Below, piece after piece: positions 25,945-34,231 of a stretch of 64,000 nt of DNA; position 1 is the stretch's first letter, and every line of letters begins with the position of its first letter. A program made the translations under genes and the position numbers. This DNA is from Maritimibacter fusiformis (GTDB lineage Bacteria; Pseudomonadota; Alphaproteobacteria; Rhodobacterales; Rhodobacteraceae): the NCBI RefSeq assembly GCF_008086115.1, contig NZ_VSIY01000015.1, forward strand, positions 124,001 to 188,000, written 5' to 3'. A model generated the notes under the pieces. That model was given only the letters and a program-made list of their open reading frames with translations. It was not told the origin of the DNA and made no database searches.

Positions 25945-27233
25945 GCCGCGATCAGCTCCACCGCCGGGTTGATCCGCCGCGCGATGCGCACCGCCGAGGC
26001 ATAGCCGTCTTCGTGAAAGCCGTGGCGGGTATAGGCACCGGCGAACCAGGTGTTGTTGTCGCCCTGAATCGCCGCAAGATCCTTTTGCGCGCGCAGGGCG
26101 GCCCGGTCGAACACCGGGTGGCGGAAGGTGACCTGGTCATAGATCAGAGCCTCCGGCACCGCACGCGCCGGGTTCAGCGAGACGAACAGCGGGTCGTCCT
26201 CGGGGATGTTCTGCAGCCGGTTCATCCAGTAGGTCACGCCGATGCGGGTTTCCTCCTGCGTCGTGTCGGCCTTGTAGACCCAGGACGACCACGTGCTTCG
26301 GCGACGCGGCATCTGGGCCGGGTCGCGGTGCAGGATCACGCTGTTGTCCTGATAGTTGAGGTTGCCCAGCGCGCGGGTCTCGGCCCCGGTCGGGTTGGCG
26401 ATGAGGCGCAGCGCGTCGTCGGAATGGGTGGCGAAGATCACCTGGTCGAAGGTCTCGGGCTCCATCCCCGGGGCGTGAACGGTCGCCTTGCCGCCTGCGC
26501 GGGTCACTTTCGTCACCGGCGTTCCCGGGCGCAGCGCGACGCCGTGGCCTTTCAGATGCGCAGTCAGGCGCGAGACATATTCGACCGAGCCGCCCGAGAC
26601 CGTCCACCACTGATGCTGGCCGGTGGCCGACAGCAGCGCGTGGTTACGGAAAAAGCTCAGGAGCGATTTCGCCGGAAAGGCGCGGATGCCATCGGGCGGC
26701 GTCGACCAGATCGCGCCGCAGATCGGCATCAGATAATAGCGCTCGAACCAATCACCGAGGCCCAGCGCCTCGACCAGTTCACCGATGGTGGTGTCGTCGG
26801 AGGTCGCCGCCGCCTCGGCGCGGGCGTTGAAGCGGAACAGGTCGCGCACCATGCGCAGAAACTCGGGCCGGACGATGTTGCGGCGCTGCCCGAACAGGGC
26901 GGCCGGGCCGCGCAGGCCGTATTCCACGGCGCCATCGTCGATGGTCGCGCCGAACGACATGTCGCTTTTCTCGACCGGCACGTCGAGGTCGTTAAACATC
27001 CGCGTCAGGTTCGGATAATTGGCATAGTTGAACACGATGAAGCCGGTATCGACCGGCTGGTCGCCGTTCTTGCCGGCGATCACGGTGCGGGCGTGTCCGC
27101 CCAGGCGCGGTTCGGCCTCATAAAGCGTCACGGCGTTCTGCGGTGAAAGTTCATAGGCGGCGGCGAGGCCGGATATGCCACCGCCGATCACGGCGATGCG
27201 CTGCGGGCGCGGAGGAGGGGCGTCAAACGACAT
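25941..27233 (-). CDS. FAD-dependent amine-oxidase-like oxidoreductase, first gene of the RpoE-type operon
   Basis: 430 residues. The dinucleotide-binding motif IAVIGGGISGLAAAYELS begins at residue 13, with GRhxT-like ARTVIAGKNG following, and the C-terminal FAD-closing GAYTRHGFHEDGYASA near residue 400. The protein is of the NAD(P)-binding/phytoene-desaturase-like group found with DUF1365 and cfa genes. It may act on membrane lipids. Its promoter is the TGATCC-N18-TAGGTC element 25 bases upstream, and the next three genes overlap it and each other. Confidence 0.85.
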   Translation of the reverse strand: MSFDAPPPRPQRIAVIGGGISGLAAAYELSPQNAVTLYEAEPRLGGHARTVIAGKNGDQPVDTGFIVFNYANYPNLTRMFNDLDVPVEKSDMSFGATIDDGAVEYGLRGPAALFGQRRNIVRPEFLRMVRDLFRFNARAEAAATSDDTTIGELVEALGLGDWFERYYLMPICGAIWSTPPDGIRAFPAKSLLSFFRNHALLSATGQHQWWTVSGGSVEYVSRLTAHLKGHGVALRPGTPVTKVTRAGGKATVHAPGMEPETFDQVIFATHSDDALRLIANPTGAETRALGNLNYQDNSVILHRDPAQMPRRRSTWSSWVYKADTTQEETRIGVTYWMNRLQNIPEDDPLFVSLNPARAVPEALIYDQVTFRHPVFDRAALRAQKDLAAIQGDNNTWFAGAYTRHGFHEDGYASAVRIARRINPAVELIAA

Positions 27234-27257
27234 TCGGTCTTCCTTGTTCTGTTGCCT

Positions 27258-27287
27258 GACCTACGGCCGCATTTTCCCGGCGGATCA
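27258..27287 (-). promoter_or_regulatory. RpoE-type promoter for the FAD-DUF1365-cfa-SDR operon
   Basis: On the minus strand, TGATCC (27287-27282), an 18-base spacer and TAGGTC (27263-27258). This matches the R. sphaeroides RpoE consensus (about TGATC-N18-TAAG) with one difference at the -10 element. The -35 hexamer is four bases from the -35 of the opposing rpoE promoter. Confidence 0.75.
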
Positions 27288-27291
27288 AAAA

Positions 27292-27321
27292 TGATCCGGT
27301 GCGTGGCGGGCAGCGTAAGTC
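27292..27321 (+). promoter_or_regulatory. RpoE-type autoregulatory promoter of rpoE-chrR
   Basis: TGATCC (27292-27297), an 18-base spacer and TAAGTC (27316-27321), an exact match to the consensus I recall for RpoE of R. sphaeroides. Transcription would start near 27328, giving an untranslated leader of about 94 bases if rpoE starts at 27422. Confidence 0.85.
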
Positions 27322-27421
27322 GTGTATGCTGAGTATGGATGACACCCTTGCACATCGCCCCGAAGCACCTGAAAAAGGGGCCAACCCGGCTATCCCGCCG
27401 GTGCCAAAAAGGCATGAGACA

Positions 27422-27997
27422 GTGACGGACAAGACCCCGACAGACGGCTTTTCGGAGCAGACGGTCTGGATGCTGGCCATTCGCGATCAGCGCGACAAGG
27501 CGGCGTTTGGCAAGTTGTTTGACCATTACGCGCCACGGCTCAAGGGGTTCATCATCCGGGCAGGTGCGCCACGGGCGCAGGCCGAGGATGTGGTCCAGGA
27601 CGTGATGCTGACGGTCTGGCGCAAGGCCCACCTGTTCGACCCGACCCGGGCGCAGGTGTCGAGCTGGATCTACCAGATCGCCCGCAACCGGCAGATCGAC
27701 GTGATCCGCAAGGAAGCCCGGCCGATGCCCGAAGCCCTGAAGGCCGAGGACGAAGGCGACATGGAACCCGACGCCGGACAGGTCATGGCGCTGGAACAGG
27801 AAACCGACCAGTTGCGCGCGGCGCTGGACAAGCTGGCGCCCGCACAACGCGAAATGATCGAGCGCGCCTATCTGGGCGAGCTTAGCCACAGCGAGATCCG
27901 CGAGGCCACCGGCCTGCCGCTGGGCACGATTAAATCCCGCATCCGGCTCGGACTTGAGCGGTTGCGGCACGAGTTGAAGGACTTGAGACAGGAATGA
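27422..27997 (+). CDS. rpoE: ECF sigma factor RpoE (singlet-oxygen response)
   Basis: 191 residues from a GTG at 27422 (VTDKTPTDGFSEQ). Sigma region 2 runs through FGKLFDHYAPRLKGFII and QAEDVVQDVMLTVWRKAHLF; region 4 is AQREMIERAYLGELSHSEIR with TGLPLGTIKSRIRLGLERLR. The GTG start is chosen because MTDK matches the family start, AAGG precedes it, and earlier ATGs at 27326 and 27335 lie at or before the expected transcription start. Held inactive by ChrR, encoded next with an ATGA overlap. It should drive itself, chrR and the divergent lipid operon. Confidence 0.92.
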   Translation: MTDKTPTDGFSEQTVWMLAIRDQRDKAAFGKLFDHYAPRLKGFIIRAGAPRAQAEDVVQDVMLTVWRKAHLFDPTRAQVSSWIYQIARNRQIDVIRKEARPMPEALKAEDEGDMEPDAGQVMALEQETDQLRAALDKLAPAQREMIERAYLGELSHSEIREATGLPLGTIKSRIRLGLERLRHELKDLRQE

Positions 27998-28635
27998 GCG
28001 CGAACATTTCACATCACATCCCGCCCGAGATCATGGCCGCTTATGCCGCCGGGTCGTTGCCGCATGCCTTTTCGCTGGTCGTGGCCACGCATGTTTCGAT
28101 GTGCGAGGACTGCCGCGCCGAACTGGCCGCGCAGGAGACGGTGGGCGGCGTGGTGCTCGAAACCCTCGACAGTGCCGAAGTGTCGGCCGGGCTGAAGGCC
28201 GATGTGCTGTCGATGCTCGACGACCCGGTCCCGCCCGAGCCTGCGCCCGCGAAGCGCAGCGGTGTTTATCCCGGCCCGGTGATGGAGGCGCTCAAGGGCA
28301 AGCCGCCGCGCTGGAAAGCGCTGGGCGGCGGGGTCAAGCAATGCGTGCTGACCGGCGAAGGCGGCTCTGTCTCGCGGCTGTTGTGGATTCCGCCGGGCAA
28401 GCCGGTGCCGGATCACGGGCACAACGGGCTTGAACTGACGCTGGTGCTGCAAGGCGGATTCTCGGACGAGACCGGGCATTTCGAGGTCGGCGATGTCGAG
28501 GTGGCGACCGACGACCTTGACCATGTGCCCACCGCCGACCCGGGCGCACCCTGCATCTGCCTGGCCGCGACCGACGCGCCGCTGAAATTCAACAGCTTCC
28601 TGCCGCGCCTGTTGCAGCCGCTGTTCGGCATCTGA
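27994..28635 (+). CDS. chrR: Zinc anti-sigma factor ChrR
   Basis: 213 residues. The N-terminal anti-sigma domain has the zinc site His8, His33, Cys37, Cys40 (ATHVSMCEDC). The C-terminal cupin domain keeps His141, His143, Glu147 and His177, and the Cys187/Cys189 pair in CIC. The cupin numbering matches what I recall for R. sphaeroides ChrR. It binds RpoE in the cytoplasm and releases it on exposure to singlet oxygen. Translationally coupled to rpoE. Confidence 0.95.
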   Translation: MSANISHHIPPEIMAAYAAGSLPHAFSLVVATHVSMCEDCRAELAAQETVGGVVLETLDSAEVSAGLKADVLSMLDDPVPPEPAPAKRSGVYPGPVMEALKGKPPRWKALGGGVKQCVLTGEGGSVSRLLWIPPGKPVPDHGHNGLELTLVLQGGFSDETGHFEVGDVEVATDDLDHVPTADPGAPCICLAATDAPLKFNSFLPRLLQPLFGI

Positions 28636-28676
28636 CCCTCTGGCCAAGTCGTGCCGTTTCGGGCAGGACTTGGCGG

Positions 28677-29882
28677 ATGGGCAGGCTTGCGAAGACACCG
28701 AAGCGTGACAGCTACGACGTGGTGATCGTCGGCGGCGCCATGCTGGGCGCCTCGGTGGCGTGGTTCCTGGCAGCGAACCCTGACTTTGACGGGCGGGTGC
28801 TGGTGGTCGAGCGTGACCCGAGCTATTCCGCCTGTTCCACCGCCCACACCAATTCCTGCCTGCGCCAGCAGTTCTCGGCCCCGATCAACGTCGAGATCAG
28901 CCGGTTCGCGGCGGACTATGTGCGCCGCTTCCGCGATGAAATGGGCGATGCGCGGGTGCCGGGGATCGACACGCAGTATTTCGGCTATCTCTACCTCGCC
29001 GGGGACGAGGCGACCGCCTCACGGCTGCGGGCGAATGCCGCGATGCAAGCCGGGCTTGGGGCGGGCACGCGGATCTTGACGCCGGACGAGATCGCGGCGG
29101 CGTGGCCGTTCTATGACCTCGATGGCGTGGTGCTGGGCAGTCACAATCCGGTCGACGAGGGCTATTTCGACGGCGGTACGATGTTCGACTGGTGGCGGCG
29201 GCTGGCGGCGGAACGCGGGGTCGAGTTCATCCACGGCGAGGTGGTGGGGATCGACACCGTGCGGGACCGCGTCACGGCGGTGCGGCTTGCCTCGGGCGAA
29301 ACGGTTTCCTGCGGCTGGGTGGTCAATGCCGCCGGGCCGCGCGCAGCGGGGGTGGCGGCGATGGCGGGTCTGTCGCTGCCGGTCGAACCGCGCAAGCGCT
29401 ACACTTGGGTGGTGCGCGCCGCCGCGCCGCTGGATCGTGACCTGCCGCTGACGGTCGATCCCACCGGGGTGCATTTTCGCAGCGATGGCGCCTGCTACAT
29501 GATCGGCGCGACGCCCGAGGATGATCCGGCGGTCGCGCCCGACGATTTCGCCTTCGATCACGGGTTGTGGGAGCGCAAGGTCTGGCCTGCCGTGGCCCAA
29601 CGCATCCCGCAGTTCGAAAGCCTCAAGGTGGTGAACGAATGGGTCGGGCATTACGCCTACAACACGCTTGACCGCAACGCGGTGGTCGGGCCGGACGACC
29701 GGATCGGCAACTTCCTGTTCGTGAACGGCTTTTCCGGCCACGGGCTGCAACAGGCCCCGGCGATGGGGCGCGGGATCGCGGAATGGATCACCACGGGCGG
29801 CTACCGCACGCTGGACCTCACGCCCCTGCATGTCGACCGCATCCGCGCGGGCAGGCCGCTGGGCGAGGCCGCGATCATCTAG
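28677..29882 (+). CDS. FAD-dependent DAO-family oxidoreductase
   Basis: 401 residues. SYDVVIVGGAMLGASVAWFL is the FAD-binding motif and NGFSGHGLQQAPAMGRGIAE the C-terminal closure found in sarcosine oxidase/DAO-like enzymes. The middle (RKRYTWVVRAAAPLD) is the substrate domain. It oxidises an amine or amino acid, but the substrate cannot be read from sequence. It is 41 bp after chrR and ends 18 bp before the cysG stop on the other strand, so it marks the left edge of the sulfur island. Confidence 0.8.
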   Translation: MGRLAKTPKRDSYDVVIVGGAMLGASVAWFLAANPDFDGRVLVVERDPSYSACSTAHTNSCLRQQFSAPINVEISRFAADYVRRFRDEMGDARVPGIDTQYFGYLYLAGDEATASRLRANAAMQAGLGAGTRILTPDEIAAAWPFYDLDGVVLGSHNPVDEGYFDGGTMFDWWRRLAAERGVEFIHGEVVGIDTVRDRVTAVRLASGETVSCGWVVNAAGPRAAGVAAMAGLSLPVEPRKRYTWVVRAAAPLDRDLPLTVDPTGVHFRSDGACYMIGATPEDDPAVAPDDFAFDHGLWERKVWPAVAQRIPQFESLKVVNEWVGHYAYNTLDRNAVVGPDDRIGNFLFVNGFSGHGLQQAPAMGRGIAEWITTGGYRTLDLTPLHVDRIRAGRPLGEAAII

Positions 29883-29900
29883 GCCGGCAAGCCCGCGCCG

Positions 29901-31334
29901 CTACAGCCCTTCGCGCGCGGCCAGGGTCATCTCGAACGCCTCCTTGGGTGCCGCCCCATCCTGCGCCAACACCTCGCGCAGCGACACGACCGAACCGATC
30001 AGGATCAGTGCCGGACCCTTGGGCCTGGCCGCCGCGACCTTGGCGCCGATATCGGCCAGCGTGCCGGTCACGACCTTCTGGGTGGTGCGGGTGCCGTTGT
30101 CGACCAGCGCGACCGGCATGTCGGGCGACACCCCTTGCGCCATCGCCGCCTCGGCGATTTCGGCCACGAAACGCAGCCCCATGTAGACCACCACGGTCTG
30201 CCCCTCGCGGGCCAGCGCCGTCCAGTCGTGCGGCAGCAGTCCGTCCTTGCCGTGGGCGGTGACGAACACGACGCTTTGCGCATGGTCGCGGTGCGTCAGG
30301 GGAATGCCGGCGGAGGCGCCGCAACCGGCGGCGGCGGTGATGCCGGGGACGACGACGACCGGGAAACCCTGGGCCGCCACCTCTTCCAGTTCCTCGCCGC
30401 CGCGCCCGAAGATGAACGGATCGCCCCCCTTGAGCCGCAGCACGCGCTTGCCCTCGCGCGCCAGCTTGATCATCAGCGCGGTGATGTCCTCTTGCAGCAT
30501 CACGTGGTCGCCGGCGGTCTTGCCGACATTGATGCGCTCGGCATCGCGGCGCACGAGGTCCAGAAGGCCGTCACCGATCAGCCGGTCATAGAGCACCACA
30601 TCGGCGTGCTGCATCATCCGAAGCGCCTTGAAGGTCAGAAGGTCCGGATCGCCCGGCCCGGCCCCGACCAACCAGACCTCGCCCCGGTGCAGTTTCTTGC
30701 TGCCGCCCGCGCCGAGATCTTCCTCGATCAGGCGTTCGGCCAGCGCCTCGTCTCCGGCGAGAAAGGCATCGCCCGCCGGGCCTTCGATCATGTTTTCCCA
30801 GAACCGCCGCCGTGCCGTGCCGCCCTTGATCTGGTCCGCGATCCGGTCGCGGTAGGTCGACAGGAACTGCGCCAGCCGTCCGTATGCGGCGGGCAGCATC
30901 GCCTCGACCCGGGCGCGCAGGATGCGGGCGATGACGGGGGCGGCGCCGCCGGTCGAAATGGCGATGGTCAGCGGATCGCGCTCGACCACGCTGGGGGTGA
31001 TGAAATCGCAGTAGTCCTTTTCATCGGCCACGTTGGCCAACGCGTTATGGGCCTTGGCCCATTTGTAGAGCGGCGCATCCCGTGCCGGGTCTTCGGACGC
31101 GCCATAGGCGACAAGGCAATCGGCGAAATCGGCCTCGGCAGGCACCCGCGCGTGGTGGGTCAGGCGTTCATGCCCGAACAGGCGGGTCATTTCCTCGCCC
31201 GGCGCGGGATCGAACACCTCGACCAGCGCGCCCGCGCCCAGCGCGCGTTCGACCCGGCGGGCCGCGACGGTGCCGCCGCCATCGACGACGATTTTCCGCC
31301 CGGCCACGTCGAGAAAGATCGGAAGGTAATCCAT
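29901..31334 (-). CDS. cysG: Siroheme synthase (trifunctional CysG)
   Basis: 477 residues. The N-terminal ~200 residues are the precorrin-2 dehydrogenase/sirohydrochlorin ferrochelatase part (PIFLDVAGRKIVVDGGGTVA; GGAAPVIARILRARVEAML). The C-terminal ~255 are uroporphyrinogen-III C-methyltransferase (VGAGPGDPDLLTFKALRMM; KGGDPFIFGRGGEE; GITAAAGCGASAGIPLTHR). It makes siroheme from uroporphyrinogen III. Its start overlaps the stop of a 68-aa gene, at the end of the tauD operon divergent from dsr. The position indicates dedicated supply of siroheme for DsrAB. Confidence 0.95.
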   Translation of the reverse strand: MDYLPIFLDVAGRKIVVDGGGTVAARRVERALGAGALVEVFDPAPGEEMTRLFGHERLTHHARVPAEADFADCLVAYGASEDPARDAPLYKWAKAHNALANVADEKDYCDFITPSVVERDPLTIAISTGGAAPVIARILRARVEAMLPAAYGRLAQFLSTYRDRIADQIKGGTARRRFWENMIEGPAGDAFLAGDEALAERLIEEDLGAGGSKKLHRGEVWLVGAGPGDPDLLTFKALRMMQHADVVLYDRLIGDGLLDLVRRDAERINVGKTAGDHVMLQEDITALMIKLAREGKRVLRLKGGDPFIFGRGGEELEEVAAQGFPVVVVPGITAAAGCGASAGIPLTHRDHAQSVVFVTAHGKDGLLPHDWTALAREGQTVVVYMGLRFVAEIAEAAMAQGVSPDMPVALVDNGTRTTQKVVTGTLADIGAKVAAARPKGPALILIGSVVSLREVLAQDGAAPKEAFEMTLAAREGL

Positions 31335-31540
31335 CAGCCTTGCGCCCTTGCCCAATCGCCCATCGCATCGGCGAGTGCGGCGGCGGTGTCGGCGTCAAGC
31401 TCGACCTGGGTGATCCGGTGACCCTCGCGCAGCACCAGCCGCAGTATCTTCATGCCGCTGTCATAGGTGAATTCCTTGAGTTCGGCCTTACGCCGGTAGG
31501 GCAGTTCGTAAGCCGCGATCTCGCGCAGGTCTTCAGTCAT
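31334..31540 (-). CDS. Sulfur-island small protein A, unknown function (68 aa)
   Basis: 68 residues, soluble, no cysteine. Beta-rich centre (KELKE-like AELKEFTYDSGMKILRLVLR) followed by an acidic helix (DADTAAALADAMGDWARAQ). It starts at an ATG that overlaps the preceding small gene by eight bases, and its stop overlaps the cysG start by one base, so translation of all three is linked. The coupling strongly supports a real gene. I recognise no family. Absence of cysteine argues against a sulfur-carrier role. Confidence 0.75.
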   Translation of the reverse strand: MTEDLREIAAYELPYRRKAELKEFTYDSGMKILRLVLREGHRITQVELDADTAAALADAMGDWARAQG

Positions 31541-31739
31541 ACTTCAGCCCCCGGGTGAAAGCGGCCTCGAGCAGCCATTCCCATTTGCGCGGGGTATCGC
31601 GGAAATCGGGCTTGAGGTCGAACTCAAGGTGCATGATGCCGCTTTCGCCGGCATGGGCGACCAGCTTTTCCAGTTCGGCGAACTTGGTCACCTCGGGATG
31701 ACCGATGATCAGGTCGCTCAGCTTGGCTACGTTCGTCAT
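31533..31739 (-). CDS. Sulfur-island small protein B, unknown function (68 aa)
   Basis: 68 residues, soluble, no cysteine, with conserved-looking SDLIIGHPEVTKFAELEKLV helix and a basic/aromatic tail (PRKWEWLLEAAFTRGLKYD). Starts one base after the tauD stop (minus strand) and overlaps small protein A by eight bases. No family recognised. Its fixed place between a TauD-type dioxygenase and cysG makes a role in the island's sulfur or siroheme metabolism plausible but unproven. Confidence 0.75.
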   Translation of the reverse strand: MTNVAKLSDLIIGHPEVTKFAELEKLVAHAGESGIMHLEFDLKPDFRDTPRKWEWLLEAAFTRGLKYD

Positions 31740-31740
31740 G

Positions 31741-32604
31741 TCAGCTTCCTTTCACGCGATTGTGGAACCGGACGCGATAGACGGTCCGGCGGGAGTGCGC
31801 CCGCGCCTCGCTATCAAATCCCGTCCGGTCATGCAGGACATTGTTGCACAGGACTCCCTGCCCGGCCTCGAACCTCAGAGAGATCGTCAGCGGGTCGGGG
31901 GTTTCAAGGGTGGACTGCAGGAATTCGACCGCCTCGCGGGTCAGCGCATCGTCGCGCCAGGCGATCGAGCGGGTGCGCGCGGTATAGCGCATCTGCATCG
32001 CGCCGGTGTCCGGATCGGCGAAGAACACCGGGCCGGTCGAGGCCGGGCGCTCGCTGCCCTCGTCCTCATTGGCGGGAATCACCATCGCCGCCGGATGCAT
32101 CAGCGCGCGGATATAGTCGGGGTTTTCGTCCATCAGCCGGATATAGGCGATGGTGTGATCGAGAAACCGGTTCGAGCCGCCATCGTCGGCCGGGTGCGCG
32201 GTGTGCAGGACCATCGCGCTGATGCGTTCATCGGGCGCGTTGTAATAGCCATCGGTGTGCCAGTTCATCTGGCGCTTGGAATACGGAATATAGCCCCGCT
32301 GCGACGGCGCATCGCTCTGGCGCAGCGCGACGATGCCATCGCCGCCGGCCGAGCGGTGGCGTTCGGCGATACGCAGGTCGAAAGCCTGGGCAAAGCGGCG
32401 CAGGTCGTCGCGCAGGTCAGCGCCCTGTGGCGCCTGGTAAAGGGCGAGATTCGCGGCGCGACACCGGCGGATCAGCTCGTTTTTCTCCGACTCCGAGGGC
32501 GACGACAGGTCGGCAATCTCGACAAACCCGGCCGAGAGGGCCTCTTCGGCGGCGCGCAATCGCCCATCGCGCCATTCCCGATAGAAATCATCGGCCTTGG
32601 GCAC
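31741..32604 (-). CDS. TauD/TfdA-family Fe(II)/2-oxoglutarate-type dioxygenase
   Basis: 287 residues from the GTG at 32604. The facial triad is visible: HxD in MNWHTDGYYN near residue 115 and the distal His in CNNVLHDRTGF near residue 255, followed by a conserved Arg (SRRTVYRVRF) for 2-oxoglutarate. Members release sulfite from taurine or act on other substrates. The GTG has no ribosome site, but an in-frame ATT at 32640 lies seven bases after GGAGG and would add MNTPEHNGFSWT; it may be the true start. First gene of the operon that ends in cysG, divergent from dsrA. Confidence 0.8.
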   Translation of the reverse strand: MPKADDFYREWRDGRLRAAEEALSAGFVEIADLSSPSESEKNELIRRCRAANLALYQAPQGADLRDDLRRFAQAFDLRIAERHRSAGGDGIVALRQSDAPSQRGYIPYSKRQMNWHTDGYYNAPDERISAMVLHTAHPADDGGSNRFLDHTIAYIRLMDENPDYIRALMHPAAMVIPANEDEGSERPASTGPVFFADPDTGAMQMRYTARTRSIAWRDDALTREAVEFLQSTLETPDPLTISLRFEAGQGVLCNNVLHDRTGFDSEARAHSRRTVYRVRFHNRVKGS

Positions 32605-32731
32605 GGTCCAGGAAAACCCGTTGTGTTCTGGCGTGTTAATGGCCGTTCCTCCCTGCGACGCTAAATCCGATCAAATCACTCGGCAATTTTCTTTTGTTTC
32701 TTTTGCACTTGCGGCAACTTTTTCCTTTTAC

Positions 32732-32747
32732 ATTCGATTATCCTGAT
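32732..32747 (+). promoter_or_regulatory. Candidate ArsR operator 1 (dsrA/tauD spacer)
   Basis: ATTCGATTATCCTGAT, flanked as ACAT...ATGT, lies in the AT-rich spacer between the divergent tauD and dsrA operons. It agrees at most positions with the sites at 46799-46814 (minus strand) and 47274-47289; shared pattern ATTC-R-A-W-W-A-T-Y-Y-N-G-A-T. The half-site ATTC resembles the operator of SqrR/BigR-type ArsR repressors. Confidence 0.5.
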
Positions 32748-32886
32748 GTGTAAATTAAAAGGTGACGTTGCTCGCCGAAGGTCGGATCATATGCACCGGA
32801 TCAGACCCGTGCATCGGGATTTCCATCACCGGCGGCCGGCAGGATTTGAAGACCGCAAGCGCGAACGCTCGTAAGGGAGGAGAAAC

Positions 32887-34164
32887 ATGAAAGACGAATC
32901 GAAGGACAAGGCGACCCACGCGACCCCGATTCTCGACGAACTCGAGGGCGGCAAGTGGCCAAGCTTCATCACCGGCCTCAAGCATCTGCGCGACGAGGGC
33001 ACGCCCAGCAACCGGGCGATCATGAATGACCTCCTGGGCCAGCTCGAACACTCCTACGAGGAGAAGCTGGGCTTCTGGAAGGGCGGCACCATCTCGGTGC
33101 GCGGTTACGGCGGGGGGATCATCCCGCGCTTTTCCGAAGTCGCGGACCGGTTTCCGGCCTCCAAGGAGTTCCACACCCTGCGGGTGATGCCGCCGCCGGG
33201 CTTTCACTATACCACCGACGTGCTGCGCAAGATGTGCGACATCTGGGAAGAGTATGGCTCGGGCCTGATCGCGTTCCACGGCCAGTCCGGCGACATCATG
33301 TTCCAGGGCACCACCTCCGAGAACACCCAGCCGGCCTTCGACGCGCTGAACGAGCTGGGATTCGACCTTGGCGGCGCCGGCCCGGCGCTGCGCACGGCGA
33401 TGAGCTGTGTCGGTCACGCCCGCTGCGAACAGTCCTGCTTTGACGAGCAGCGCGCGCACCGGCTGATGATCAACACGTTCCTCGACGAGATGCACCGCCC
33501 GTCGCTGCCCTACAAGTTCAAGTTCAAGTTCTCGGGCTGCGGCAACGACTGCGTGAACGCCATTCAGCGCGCCGACTTCGCGGTGATCGGCACCTGGCGC
33601 GACGACATCAAGATCAACCAGGAGAAGGTGAAGGAGCACGTCGCCAAGGTCGGCCGCAAATACACCATCGACACCGTGGTTTCGATGTGCCCGACGCGCG
33701 CCATCTCGCTCAACGACGACGACACGCTGGAAATCGACAACCAGTCCTGCGTGCGCTGCATGCACTGCATCAACGTGATGACCAAGGCGCTCAGCCCGGG
33801 TGACGACAAGGGCGTTTCGATCCTGATCGGCGGCAAGCGTTCGCTGAAGGTCGGCGACCTCCTGGGCACCATGATCGTGCCGTTCATGAAGCTCGAAACC
33901 GATGAGGATTTCGAAAAGCTCGAGGAGTTCGGCGAGACGGTGATCGAATTCTTCGCCGACAACGCGCTGGAGCATGAGCGGGTCGGCGAGACCATCGACC
34001 GGATCGGCCTGCCGGCGTTCCTCGAAGCCGTTGGCGTGGATCCTGACCCCAACATGGTCAACCACCCGCGCACCTCGTCCTATGTCCGCACCGACGACTT
34101 CGACGAAGAAGCCGCGAAGTGGTTCGAGCGCAAGGCGGCCAAGGCACAGATCAGCGCCGAGTGA
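32887..34164 (+). CDS. dsrA: Reverse-type dissimilatory sulfite reductase, alpha subunit
   Basis: 425 residues. Siroheme-[4Fe-4S] ligands CX5C at Cys174/Cys180 (CVGHARC) and CX3C at Cys218/Cys222 (CGNDC). An inserted ferredoxin domain has CPTRAI and CVRCMHC. In sulfur oxidisers this enzyme works in the oxidative direction, releasing sulfite from DsrC-bound sulfur in the cytoplasm. AGGGAGGAG precedes the ATG. First of a 14-gene operon; direction is inferred from the dsrL, dsrEFH and soe neighbours, since DsrA alone does not show it. Confidence 0.97.
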   Translation: MKDESKDKATHATPILDELEGGKWPSFITGLKHLRDEGTPSNRAIMNDLLGQLEHSYEEKLGFWKGGTISVRGYGGGIIPRFSEVADRFPASKEFHTLRVMPPPGFHYTTDVLRKMCDIWEEYGSGLIAFHGQSGDIMFQGTTSENTQPAFDALNELGFDLGGAGPALRTAMSCVGHARCEQSCFDEQRAHRLMINTFLDEMHRPSLPYKFKFKFSGCGNDCVNAIQRADFAVIGTWRDDIKINQEKVKEHVAKVGRKYTIDTVVSMCPTRAISLNDDDTLEIDNQSCVRCMHCINVMTKALSPGDDKGVSILIGGKRSLKVGDLLGTMIVPFMKLETDEDFEKLEEFGETVIEFFADNALEHERVGETIDRIGLPAFLEAVGVDPDPNMVNHPRTSSYVRTDDFDEEAAKWFERKAAKAQISAE

Positions 34165-34231
34165 GCGGCGCCACACCCTGTTTCACTGACTCCGCGTCCG
34201 CCATCGGCGGCGCGGCTCCGGGAGGAAGAAC

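Noticed and set aside
29901..31334. CysG read as an assimilatory sulfite or nitrite reductase cofactor gene only
   Set aside because: No cysI, cysH or nir gene is adjacent, and its operon is divergent from dsrAB, so supply of siroheme to DsrAB is the simpler reading.
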